A stretch of DNA of 64,000 bases from Zygnema cylindricum. Lineage: Eukaryota > Streptophyta > Zygnematophyceae > Zygnematales > Zygnemataceae. Below the pieces are notes generated by a model that worked only from the letters and a program-made list of their open reading frames with translations, ran no database searches and was not told where the DNA came from. A program made the position numbers and the translations under genes. Every line of letters starts with the position of its first letter. The first letter of the stretch is position 1. Positions 46,837 to 58,078 of the stretch are shown here, piece by piece. The DNA lies in NCBI GenBank assembly GCA_037447655.1, contig JBBHKE010000719.1:1-64000 (forward strand). Direction: 5' to 3'.

Positions 46837-48010
46837 TGTTGAAATTTAAGTATTTAATAGGTCTAGAGATTTTAAAATAAAAGCCAAAACAATGACAACC
46901 TGCCTCTAACTCTTCACTCAAGTCCCCACACTTGTCGCAGTCATTGAAGACTTGAGGAGGAGTTAGATCCATGGCTCCCTAGGCTGTCCAAAAATGACAA
47001 GAAGGCAAATCTCGATAGAGTTACCTAAAATATTTGACGGACACGGGATTTGATTCAGGTACCTGCCGTCCGTCAAATTAGCTGGTAGCCTTAACCTATA
47101 AGTCTAGGACTAGTATTACGATATATAAGGTTTGATAAATATATAAATTGTTACACATAGATAAATTCATTTAATGGAGAATAGATACTTAGTGCATAGA
47201 TACAGTTTGATTTAGTACGAAGTAAGGTATGGGGACAGAACGGATACCGCGCATTTGTTTCGATAGCGAAACAAATACCGCGCGTCGAATTTCAGCGGCT
47301 AGGATTATATCCGGTTTTTATCAGAAGGCCGCGATAGGCGCCGCGATCACGGAAGAGGTACTTTCGGCGTATTACGGTCTTTGCTACGTCACATGATACG
47401 TGGCGTGATAACAGTCGATTATGTGAACTCCGGAGATTACAAGAACAAATCCTGATTTGACACGTGTCGACATTTTGGCCATGTTGTACAATGGCCGTAC
47501 AAAAAGTACACCGGCACCTGTATTTTTCTGTACGACACAGTAATTTGATTGGTGCCGTACTTCAGTAGATAGATTTTTAGAGGGGGAATAAGACTTAGAC
47601 AATTTTGGGTAGGAGCCTCTCTGAAAGAGCACCTTGTATAAATGGCAAACTTTGGCCAGCCATAAATATCAATTTACATGACCATTTTCAGTGATTCCTT
47701 TTGCTGCAAACTCAAGGGAGTCCAAGCTACACACATGAGTAGTCGGTTAGAGTTTTTGCTTGCGAAGGTGGCTGCATTTCTAAGGGAAAGTCAAAGTGGG
47801 TCAATGTGTCCAAAACTCATATTCTAACTTTGCATTCTGTTGTGGAACTGAGCACACAAAAAGTCTTTTTTCACAGATGTGAAGCTATAATGGGTTTGTG
47901 ATTGTCAACAGGTCTGTCATTTGGGTTTATATCAACTTCGATTCGATAATATCTAGATAAGCTTCTTTTGGATCTGCGATTTCTGTGGGCCATGGAGCAC
48001 ACATAGTTCA
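46837..48010 (+). repeat. 5' LTR of element B
   Basis: 1,174 bp, starting TGTTGAAATTTAAG and ending CATAGTTCA. It carries TACGTGGC at 47397-47404 and the antisense tRNA-like module near 47040-47105. It is clearly related to the A-family LTR but diverged in its first half. Confidence 0.85.
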
Positions 48011-48026
48011 GGTTATGGGCCCACCA
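48011..48026 (+). promoter_or_regulatory. Primer binding site of element B (tRNA-iMet anticodon arm)
   Basis: GGTTATGGGCCCACCA directly follows the LTR, identical to the site of A2. Its ATG (48015-48017) is the gag start. Confidence 0.7.
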
Positions 48027-49505
48027 TCTAGGGTGCCTATGTTTGATGGAACAAGCTTCACTTATTGGGGATTTATGACGGAGGGATTGCTTTTCGAGAA
48101 GCACTTATGGGGAATTGTTTTGGGACAAGTGAGATGTCCGCCACCTGGCTTTGGAGGAGCTTACTATGGAGAATCATCTGAGGCTGCTTAGAATATCAAT
48201 CGGAGTTCAGATGCAACGGAAGGTGAAGGGAATAACCTTGTCGTGGATAGGGAAATAATGGAGAAGGAAAAAGGGACACCTATGGTGAGGGGAGCTAGGC
48301 TCTCAGCTATAGTACCACTTATAGGGATTAAAAATGAAGAAAAAGACAGAAAAATATGGGAATACAAAAACACTATAGTAAAGCATCTCATACTTAGAAA
48401 CGTGTCTAAGTCCATAGCTATCACTCTTATAAACTTAACGAAGTCTTCAGATATATGGGAAGCACTAAGTCAGATTTATAAGAGTGAGACTATTCAAAGG
48501 CAGCAATTAGTAAAATAAGAAATAGATGCCTTTGTTTATAAATGCGGTAGCATGATAGAGTTGTGCAATGATATTGCTGCGCCATATGTTGAACCTGCTA
48601 GTGCAGGATATGTAAAATTTGAGGAGAGGAAGATTAATACACTATTTATGAAACTCCCAGATGAGTACGAAAACATCATTTGTCGTATGCAGGCGATGGA
48701 TGTCTCCTCATGGACTTGGAGCTTTACCATGGGGATAATTCTTGTGAGGGAAAGCACTTTGGAGCTTCGTAGGGGAAGTGACAGAGTGAATGCATTTACA
48801 GCTGGTGGTGACGATCGGAAGCGTGATGAGAGGAAGAAAGACAAAGGTAAACCTTATCGGAACTTTGGTAGAAAGAGAGGGAGAGGAAAAGAAACGAGAG
48901 CTTTGAAAAAAGGGGTTTGCTTCTTTTGTAGGGAACCGGGTCATTATATAGAAGAATGCCCTTGTTTGAAAGAATTTAGAAGTTGGAATGTGGATGAGGA
49001 GGAAGAAGGGGAAGAGGAGAAAGAGGATGAAGATATGTTGGAGCTTCTCCGCATCGGTAGTATGGGGAAGAAAGAAAAGCACACAGAAATTCCACGTTAG
49101 CAACAATGTGCTTTTGGAGGTATAAGGGAAGTAAAGAGAGAGGAAATGCTTGAGGGAGTTCAAAATATTGAGGATAGTTTCATAGATATTTTGGAAACAA
49201 AAAACTGGTCGGAAAGGGAGACTTCAACGGATTCCGAGGAAAGGGGAGACGTGAAACTAGAAGGGGTTCTAAAGGATAAGGGAGAAGAGGAATGTTTAAT
49301 GAAAGGTATAGGACAAGAGAAATATTTATTGGGAATAAAGTTAGAAAGTGATAGTGGAAAGAATTCCATGGAAGAGAGTAAGGAAAGTTCAGAAAATGGG
49401 GTGAGAATCATGGATAAAAATATGAGTTCGGAAGATGTAGATTTTACGAGGAACTTAGTGGGGATTCTTGATTTAAGGATACATTTGAGGGGTAATGGTT
49501 TTGAC
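48015..49505 (+). pseudogene. copia gag of element B with three in-frame stops
   Basis: One frame runs from the ATG in the primer site (MGPPSRVPMFDGTSFTYWGF) through stops at 48189-48191 (TAG), 48516-48518 (TAA) and 49098-49100 (TAG) to 49505. Gag coats the element RNA. The capsid-like segment (MKLPDEYENIICRM) and a basic linker precede the zinc knuckle CFFCREPGHYIEEC (CX2CX4HX4C, about 48918-48959). The frame then passes without protease or integrase into FTRNLVGILDLRIHLRGNGFD, which corresponds to the segment just before RNase H in A2. A large in-frame deletion therefore joined gag to RNase H. The solo LTR at 49506 interrupts the frame at this Asp. Confidence 0.85.
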
Positions 49506-50668
49506 TGTTGTTTTGAAATGTTAGTTTCGTGCATGCATGACATTTTATTCGTGCTTAAGGTTGTGTGCGTACTCAATGTGATTTGTAATGCATGTGTACC
49601 CACTAAGTTTAATGTGGAGGTTCGAATGTATTTGCGGATTGGGGGAGAAAACGTATGAATTATATTGGAACGTATGGTTTGCGTAAAGAGGAAATGGACG
49701 GCGGATCGCGAAGCGATCCGACGTTAAATAATCGACGAGGTTGAAATGGTACGTCGCACGTACCGAACATAATGGGACAAGTGGCATGGATTCAAAAAGG
49801 ACGCATGTTCAGTACGGAAAAGATTTTGAAGGTACGGTCTAATTTCGGCAAGTGGGTCATGGTACATTTGGAGGGCGGACGACGTCCGCCGATATTTTCA
49901 AGGGATCGCAATTTTGATGACGTGGTATCAAGTGAACCGTACGTATGTGATGTCGATTCACTACGTGGTTTCTTCCACAAGTAAATAATCAAGTTGATAC
50001 TCAGTACGCGGATTTTATGGAAGCGTCGGTGCAAATATTTGGTTTAACATTGTTTTGTCTTTTTGTGCATTAATTATTAGTGTAGAATTACATTTTTCTG
50101 ACATACCTTGAATTATTCAGGTATACTCACATTAATTTAAGTAGATGGGAAATTACGTACGGCTGGTATGCCTCCGTACATTTAGTAGTAAGACTGAGTG
50201 TATATATTGTAGAACTTAGTCATTTCAGGACATAGGAACTTTTTGGACCAAAACTGTTTATGGTGATTTTTGGTAATTTTATCTGAGGATTGCTCTCAGA
50301 TCTGTTGGCAGAATTATCTGAAATTCTGCATGTGTGTTCCTCTTTATATTGTTAATATTGTCACAGATTTTCAGGCCTATTGTGTGCCTGGTCTGTGTTT
50401 TACTTCATTGTGAAGTTCGTCTGTTTTATCAAAGTTCTGGCAAACTGTTTTTCTGCAACTTTGACTAGATGATGTGATCACTCTATTCATTATATTTGTC
50501 AGAAACTTTGTGAGGTTATTTTAAAGCTTAGACACTATCTGTTGATATAGTTTCAGGTTGTTTTGTTATTTCTGTAGAATTCTGTGTTGATTCAAAGTAG
50601 GCTGTTTTTGGGGTAGTCTGTGGTGCTTCCGAAGGTGAATCCATGGCTAGAAATGGCTATGGACAACA
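49506..50668. mobile_element. Solo LTR S1, 1,163 bp, with TTGAC target duplication
   Basis: Starts TGTTGTTTTG and ends GGACAACA. Flanked by perfect 5-bp copies of TTGAC (49501-49505 and 50669-50673). Removing it restores the frame FD-ITNGSD of element B. There is no coding region. It belongs to the same family as S2 and is unlike the LTRs of A and B. Confidence 0.88.
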
Positions 50669-50880
50669 TTGACATCACTAATGGGAGTGATACCCTCTAT
50701 AAAGGTGTGCCTGTAAAAGGGTTAGCATCTGAGTATGTGTTGCAAATTGGGGATGGGGTTGATTGTTGGAAATGGAAAAGGGAAAGTGGATTTTGGTTAG
50801 ATGAAAAAAGGAGGAGATGGATAAAATCTTTGCTCATATTTTTGAAAAATGGCATGCAAAATAAAATGTATGATCGATAA
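50669..50880 (+). pseudogene. RNase H remnant of element B
   Basis: After S1 the frame resumes as ITNGSDTLYKGVPVKGLASEYVLQIGDGVDCW, which parallels the RNase H N-terminus of A1 and A2. A deletion removes the QSTMEAEYMAS part; RWIKSLLIFL corresponds to MWVKSLLGEL. It stops at TAA (50878-50880). Too short to be active. Confidence 0.75.
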
Positions 50881-51041
50881 GATGAAATTATTTTTGGTCA
50901 TCTAATACACTTTCTTAAATATAAAGGTATTCCCTTGAAGCTTCATGAAGGAAAAAGGATAAAGGAAAAGAAGATATATATAAATGTATTTGTTGTTTTT
51001 GAAGGGAGTTGAAAGTAAAGTAGAATAGAAAATAAGGAGAG

Positions 51042-53355
51042 TGTTGAAATTTAAGTATTTAATAGGTCTAGAGATTGTAAAATAAAAGCCAAAACAATGA
51101 CAGCTTGCCTCTAACTCTTCACTCAAGTCCCCACACTTGTCGCAGTCACTGAAGACTTGAGGAGGAGTTAGATCCATGGCTGCCTGGGCTGTCCAAAGAG
51201 GACAGGAAGGCAAATCTCGATAGAGTTACCTAAAATATTTGACGGACCCTGGATTTGATCCAGGTACCTGCCGTCCGTCAAATTAGCTGGTAGCCTTAAC
51301 CTATTAGTCTAAGACTAATATTAGGATACATAAGGTTTGATAAATATATAAATTGTTACACATAGATAAATTCATTTAACGGAGAATAGATAAAGTTTGA
51401 TTTAGTACGGAGTACGGTACGGGGACGGAACGGATACCACGCATTTGTTTCGATAACGAAACAAATACCGCGCGTCGAATTTCAGCGGCTACGATTATAG
51501 CTGGTTTTGATCGGACGGCCGCGATAGGCGCCGCGATCACGGAAAAGGTAATTTTCACGTTTTACGGTCTTTGCTACGTCAGATGATACATGGCGTGATA
51601 ACATTGGATTACGGGAACTCCGGAGATTACAGGAACAAATCCTGATTTGACACGTGTCGACATTTTGGCCATGTTGTACAATGGCCGTACAGAAAGTACA
51701 CCGACACTTGTAATTTTCTGTACGACACAGTAATTTGATTGGTGCTGTACTTCAGTAGATAAAGTTTTAGAGGGGGAATAGTGTTGTTTTGGAAAATATA
51801 GTTTCGTGCGTACGCGACATTTCGTGCGCACATCATAAGGTGTAGTGGGAAGGTTTGCATGGATTCGCGGATTGGGGGAGCAAACGTGCGGATAAAATTA
51901 AAGTGACGCGAACAAGGGGTGTGAAATGAACGGCGGATCGCAAAGCGATCCGATTGGAAATAATTAGTAATGTTCGAAATATAACTCCGGAGGGGGTACA
52001 CAGTTTCGGTACACTCCAGGGGCACGTGTTGGTATGGTACGTATCAAGGGGCATGTGGTGGTAAGGAGGTATGGTACGACGGTTGGAGTACAGTTTGGTT
52101 AAGGGACAAAAACGCCACGTGAAGATTGGTGAACGGATGTGGATAGCGGCGGACGAAGTTCGCCGTCAATCATTAGACGACAAATATTGAGTACTTTGTC
52201 TTTTCGGCATCTAAAATGTTAGCCGCGGAATATTTTGGCACCGGTTAAATGAGTGTAAATACATTGTACGGTAGACAGCCGGTTAGTCTTGTTAGGATGA
52301 CCACGTTATTTATGGTACGGCGTAGATCAGCTGCGGGTTCACTTGTATATGTGTAGAACTTAGAATATTTTAGGTAGGAATCCCCTTGTATGGAAAAACT
52401 GTGATTGCAGTTTTTGGGATTTTTGAAGTGAAAGATCATTGTGATATTTGGGCAGAATGTATTGAAATTTTGCATGTTGGTTCTTTGGTGTACTTTATGT
52501 ATTGTGGAAATTTTTCAGGTCTAGTGTGTACCTGGTTTGCTTTGGGCTTTATTGTGAAGTCGGTCTTTTGTGTGGTTGATTCTGGCAGGCTGTTTTTCTG
52601 CAACTTTGACTGGGTGATGCGTAAATTCTGGTTGGTAGACTTATATGAAAATTGGTAGAAATACTTAGTGTCCTAGGAATATTCTATGTGTGATGTTTCA
52701 TCTTGTTTTGGTAATTCTGTAGAATTCTGAGTGGAATCAAAGTAGGCTGTTTTGGGGTAGTCTGTGGTGCTTCCGAGGGTAAATCCATGGCTGAAAATGG
52801 CTATGGACAACAAATAGGACTTAGACAATTTTGGGTAGGTAATTGCCTCTCCCAGAGAGCACATTGTATAATTGGCAAACTTTGGCCAGCCATAACTATC
52901 AATTTACTTGACCATTTTCAGTGATTCTATTTGCTGCGGACACAAGGGAGTCCAGGCTACACAGAGGTGTAGTCAGTCAGAGTCTTTGCTTGCCAAGGTG
53001 GCTGCATTTCTAAGGGAAAGTCAAAGTGGGTGAATGTGTCCAAAACTCATATTCTAACTTTGCATTATGTGGTGGAAACTGAGCACACATAAAGTCTTAT
53101 TTCACAGGGGTGAAGCTATAATGGGTTTGTGATTGTCAAGGGGTCAATCATTTCGGTTTATATCAACTTGGAGTTGGCACTATCTAGATAAGCTTCTTTT
53201 GGATATGCAATTTCTGTGGGCAATGGAGTATATTGGGGTTTTGACTGTCAAGGGGTCAGTCACTTGGGTTTATATTAACTTGGAGTCGGCACTATCTAGA
53301 TTAGCTTCTTTTGGATCTGCATACTCTGAGGGCCAATGGAGGTCTCAGAGTTTCA
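51042..53355 (+). repeat. 3' LTR of element B, split by solo LTR S2
   Basis: 51042-51781 and 52813-53355 match the first and last parts of the 5' LTR. The LTR ends GTCTCAGAGTTTCA. Near its end, a stretch of about 112 bp (53135-53246) is tandemly repeated (53247-53345), which accounts for the extra length relative to the 5' LTR. Confidence 0.85.
51782..52812. mobile_element. Solo LTR S2, 1,031 bp, with AATAG target duplication
   Basis: Starts TGTTGTTTTG and ends GGACAACA. Flanked by perfect 5-bp copies of AATAG (51777-51781 and 52813-52817). The 5' LTR of B shows the empty site (GGGGGAATAAGACTTAG). S2 shares with S1 the GATTGGGGGAG segment, GCGATCCGA, the AGTAGGCTGTTTT segment and the TCTGTGGTGCTTCCGA segment in order. 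Confidence 0.9.
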
Positions 53356-55240
53356 CAATCGTCGCTGACGATCCTCACTCGATCGATGGCGGCCGACGAT
53401 CGTTGTCGACGATCCTTACTCGATCGATCGCCGCCGACGATCCTCGCTCGATCAATCGCTGCTGATGATCTTCAACCGATGGATCCCCGCCGACAATCCT
53501 CGACCGATCGATCGCCGACGACGATCATTGATCGATCAATGTTCGCCGACGATCCTCGACTGATCAGTCCCCGCCGACGATCCTTGACCGGTCGATTGAA
53601 CGTTGACGATCCTCGATCCGTCGATTGCCGTCGACGATCCTCACTCGATCGATCGCCGCCTACGATTGTCGCCGACAATCCTCGATCGATCGATTGCCGC
53701 TGACGATCCTCGCTCGATTGAGTACTGTTGACGATCCTCGCTTGATCGATCGCTGCCAACGATCCTCGCTCGATCGATCACTGATGACGACCCTCGATCG
53801 TTCGATCGCTGTCGACAATGTTAATGGATCGATCGGCGCCGACAATCCTCGCTCGACCGATCGCCTTTGTCGATCCAAACTCGATCGATCGCCGCTAATG
53901 ATCATCGATCGATCGATTGCCGTTGAGAACCCTCGATCGATCGATCACTGCTGACGATCCTCGACTGATCGATTGCTGCCGACGATCCTTGACCAATTAA
54001 TCCTCGCCGACTATCCTAGGTCGATCGATTGCCGCCCTAGATACTCGAAGATTGATCGCCGCCAACGATCATCGATCGATCGATCGACGCCAACAATCCT
54101 CGATCGATTGATTGTTGCTGATGATCCTCGACCGATCTATTGCCTCTAACGATCCTCCATTGATCATTCGCCGCCGACAATCTTCGATCAAGTGATCGCT
54201 GCCGACCATCCTCGACCGATCGATCGTCGTTGACGATCCTCGGCTAATCAATCGCGGTAAAATCCTCGATCGATCCCCGCTGACGATCCTTCTTCGATCG
54301 ATCACCGCTGATGATCCTCGCTCGATCGATCGCGGCTGATGATCGCTGTCGACGATCCTTGCTCGATCGATCGCCACCGACGATCCTCGCTCGATTAATT
54401 GCCAACGACGATCTTCGACCGATCGATCCCTGTTGACGATCCTCGACTGATCGATCCCTGTTGACGATCCTCGACTGATCGATCGCCGTCGACGATCATT
54501 TATCGATTAATTGTCGCCGAGGATCCTCAACGGATCAGTCGTTGCTGACGATCCTTGATCGATCGATCGCCGCCTACGATCGTCGATCGATCGATCGCCG
54601 CCGACGATCTACGACGATCGATCGCCGTCGATGATCCTCGCTCGATCGAGTAATGTTGACGATCCTCGCTTGATCGATCGCTGCCAATGATCCTCGCTCG
54701 ATCGATCACCGACGACGATCCTCGATCGATGGATCGCCGCCGACAATCCTCGCTCGACCGATCGCTTTCGTCGATCCAAACTCGATCGATCGCCGTTAAT
54801 GATCCTCAATCGATCGATCGCTGCTGACAACCCTCGATAGATCGATCGTCGTTGACAATCCTCGACCGATCGATCGCTGCTGACGATCCTCGACCGATCA
54901 ATCGTCGCCGACTATCCTTGGTCGATCGATTTCCGCCGTAGATACTCGATCGATCGATCGTTGCCAACGATCATCGATCGATCGATCGCTGCCGACAATC
55001 CTCGACAGATCGATTGCTGCTGATGATCCTCGACCGATCGATCGCCTCCAATGATCCTTGATCGATCGCCGCCGACGATCCTCGATCGATCGATCGCTGC
55101 CGACGATCCTCGACCGATCGTTCGCCGCGGACGATCCTCGACTGATCGATCGCGGTAAAATCCTCGATCGATCGATCGCCGCTGACGATATTCAATCAAT
55201 CGATCGCCGTTGACGATCCTCGATCGATCGTCTATCGAGC
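53356..55240. repeat. 28-bp satellite, block 2
   Basis: About 65 diverged units with the same core as block 1. The unit length is 28, which is not a multiple of three, so any frame cycles through all three phases and repeats every 28 codons. This explains the DRSRIVGGDRSVEDRRQRSI-like proteins on both strands. Confidence 0.93.
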
Positions 55241-55242
55241 GT

Positions 55243-55520
55243 GCTTGGGAAACAGAAGAGAAAGGCCCACCGCCATAAATAGTGTGCATTGGAGTCTTGC
55301 AAATACCCCCCCCCCCAACTACGGATGTTTCCTATAATGATGATCATGCCCATGGTTGCCGACATTCCTCCCTCAAACATACCTGCTAAATAGGGGAGAT
55401 AATCAGACATAAAATAGAAATGAGTTCATGGGGAGGTGAGACGACATTTCCTCTCTTCCCTTCCTTCCCCCTCCAGAGCGGGAGAAAAGAGTCTGTTAGG
55501 GTTGATCTCCCAGTTAGTAC
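55243..55520. repeat. Direct repeat copy 1
   Basis: Matches 56711-56995: both hold CGAGCGTGC, a C-run followed by AACT and CGGATGTTTCC, ATAATGATGATCATGCCCAT, and AATAGGGGAGA. Translated on the minus strand it gives a second copy of the NIRSWGG region, cut off by the satellite. Confidence 0.8.
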
Positions 55521-56473
55521 TGCTCCGCTGGAAGTCTAACAAAAATTCCCTCAAAACCCACTGTTCTGGTCCAAAAGATTCTTTATGTCAACCCTAGCTG
55601 AAACGCAACCGAAGCCTAAAAAAGACTACCAAAAAAAGCACAAAAACACTTCTACGCTGAATGACAAAAAAATAAAAGAATAATAAGCTGTTTCAGAATT
55701 AACAATATCACCTAGCCCTTAGAAAAATAGAGATAAAAATAGGATTCAGAATAATAGCAAGCGAGCTCAAGATACCCCCAAAATCAATGTTGACAACAAA
55801 AAGAGACGAAATCTCTCTCGAAGATACCGAAACAGGCAATGTCCTACTTAACTCCTCGCCCTCCGTAACCTTGAACTAACAAGACCCCTTTCGGTATCAA
55901 ACAACCACAAGTCCCAAATCGCCCAAAATGAAAAGATAGTGCTAACTACTCACCCAGACTATGATTTCCACAAAGGACCAATGCAAACCAAGATGGCAGT
56001 AGGGTCAAAATCACATAACAAAAAAAGGTTCTCCAAAAGAAGCTTTGTTGCAATTTTCTAGGGTTTTTATCAGAAGACAGTACCAAAACAACAACTTGTC
56101 TCTTTTGGCCCCAAGCGCCTTATACAACAAAGTTTGTTTAGTTTCAAATCTAAAAAGTCAATGCAATGCAAAGAGCCAATGAGCGGAGAGCAATTGCTAT
56201 CGAACAGACATAAGACAAATTAAGCCGTACCACACTCAGGGCAAAAAGTTATAGTTCACACTCCGGCTAAATTCGGAACTAAGAGTTGAAAATGGAACCA
56301 CTAATCTACCAAAAATCTTGAACAAGCACTAAGACACCAAACTTTGACCAAAGGTAATTAATGGACCAGAAGTCAGCTAAACCTGAACTGAATTCTTATT
56401 GACAGCTAACAGCATAATCTAGATGACAATCCAAAAAGTTACTTTGCAATCCACAATGTACCCACCATGAGGG

Positions 56474-56890
56474 CTAGCGAAAGCTAGTCCCATGTAACTG
56501 AATTGCAACATTCGAGACGGGAGAACTTTGTCGTCCGACCTTCCTAAGGCGCGAAGTAAAGTGTGTCCTACTGAGTATGGTAAATACAATGATCTTGTCT
56601 GGCTTGGTGCACTCACTCTTCCGTACTCTGATGAGCCTATTGGTTAAAAAAGGCTCGGAAATCCTTGGTAATATGAAAGGTTTGCCGAAAACGCACACGA
56701 GTTTGACAGCTGTCGAGCGTGCCTTGGAAACATAAGAGAAGAGCCCACCGTTAGAAATTGTGTGCATTCGAGTCCTACAAATAACCACCCCCCCCCAACT
56801 GCGGATGTTTCCCATAATGATGATCATGCCCATGGCTGCCAACATTCCTCCCTTAGACATGCATGCAAAATAGGGGAGACAATCATACAA
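56474..56890 (-). pseudogene. Frame with GMIIIMGNIRSWGG, possible endonuclease start
   Basis: A 139-codon frame. MIIIMGNIRSWGG resembles the first strand and Asn motif of LINE-type AP endonucleases (ISWNVRGLG in plants), but the downstream Glu/Asp/His motifs are not visible and the frame soon loses similarity. It lies about 150 bases after the stop of the PHD-like frame, as an ORF2 would after an ORF1. The call is weak. Confidence 0.25.
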
Positions 56891-56995
56891 AAAAATAGGA
56901 ATGAGTGCATAGGGAGGTGAGAAGGCATTTCCTATCTTCCCTTCTTTCCCCCACCTGGCAAAGAGAAGGGGGTGTGTTTGGGCTGATCTCCCAAT
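56711..56995. repeat. Direct repeat copy 2
   Basis: Second copy of 55243-55520, about 1.47 kb away in the same orientation. The pair could be a tandem duplication of the start of the last open frame. Confidence 0.8.
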
Positions 56996-57036
56996 TTCTC
57001 ACCCTCTTAGTCAACTCTAACTATGACATAAAATAA

Positions 57037-57222
57037 TTAATCGTCCAATTCGCAGTTCCCACAGAACCATGTGTTGGGGAGTTGAAGACGTGGCTCCCAC
57101 GAGGAGGGGAGATAGGGTGGATGCCAACACTGGTCGCAGTGATTGCACACTAAGACATTTTTTAGCTGAAAAGACAAGTTGTAGGCTGATGAATAAGAAA
57201 AAGGATCGGCAAAGTAAGTCAA
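57037..57222 (-). pseudogene. PHD-like zinc finger, C-terminal part of a protein
   Basis: The frame ends LVCNHCDQCWHPPYLP, then WFCGNCELDD and a stop. The pattern C-X2-C-D-X-C-W-H, hydrophobic core, then W-X-C-X2-C is that of the second half of a PHD finger (C4HC3), a module that usually reads histone H3 tails. The first CX2C pair is not found in the adjoining sequence. The upstream frame is interrupted by a stop about 25 codons before the finger. In this setting it probably belonged to the structural protein of element D. Confidence 0.55.
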
Positions 57223-58078
57223 GTGGAAAGTGGGTTTGTCCTCTAATCATCGAAGATGACAAAGGGCCACAGTGATCTGATTCTTTTTATTTTTTCGGCC
57301 ATGCTTCTTCTCGAAGGTAAGAACCCTTTTGTTAGAAACTTCCACCATTTTCAAAATTACTTGCCCGGCAGAAATATCCTGCGTGTCTTTTTTGTGTTAC
57401 ATCCAATAAACAAAGTCCTCGGGTAGAAAGCGCCGTTGCATTGGCACATAATTCCCGCTCCAACGTTGAGAGTACCACAACTGATCTCTGTTTTAAGCTG
57501 CTTGTAAATTTCCTATGGCGAGAGGCATTCCTCGGAAGAATACTTTAGCTCTCTCGACGATCAGTTTGTCGACAGTCCCCTGGTTAAAGACCAAAGACCA
57601 AAGATTTGTGCTGCATCAAAGACCAAAAGAGCTCCTAAAATCCGGGTAACCTAATCCTAGCTGTCGGTCACCTGTTTTCTTTGATCATCTCCTAGGTGAA
57701 CATTTTCCAAAACGTACCCCACTGGTGTGTTCTGGTGCTGTTGTACTCATGAGATTAGGGTTTTTTAACCATTGTAAAAAATATTCTACTTCGCGGGTCT
57801 TGATGCCATTTTCTTTGTCCGGCTAAAGAGTATCCTTGACATGGCCACCCCGCCACTTCCAGATGTACTCTTCCCAAGCTGTCCAAATGAGTCGTTATGA
57901 TGTTATCCACATTATGGGAGAGACTTTGCTAAGTTTTGGAAATTGCGGACACTGGAAGTTGTTGAGGATATAGGTGGTGAATTTGTCTCAGGAGGTGTTC
58001 GCTGACAGCTCATGCTTTGGGAGATATCTCGACGGCTACATAAGATTCCACTTGGTGTCCTGCTTTTAACACAACTTT

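Larger units (their letters stand above)
46837..53355 (+). mobile_element. Ty1/copia element B, internally deleted, inserted in the satellite
   Basis: 5' LTR (46837-48010), primer site (48011-48026), gag, a joined RNase H remnant, polypurine tract (51029-51041) and 3' LTR (51042-53355). Protease, integrase and reverse transcriptase are absent, so it was non-autonomous. Satellite flanks both sides. The 5-bp flanks (CTTTG and CAATC) do not match, so I cannot show a target duplication. Two foreign solo LTRs lie inside it. Confidence 0.85.

Noticed and set aside
46832-53360. 5-bp target duplication for element B
   Set aside because: The flanks are CTTTG and CAATC, which do not match. Recombination or satellite turnover may have removed it, so none is claimed.
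53311-55289. Many overlapping frames of 60-130 codons on both strands with DRS and RRS repeats
   Set aside because: They are translations of the 28-bp satellite in all phases. There is no start context, domain or codon bias of a gene.
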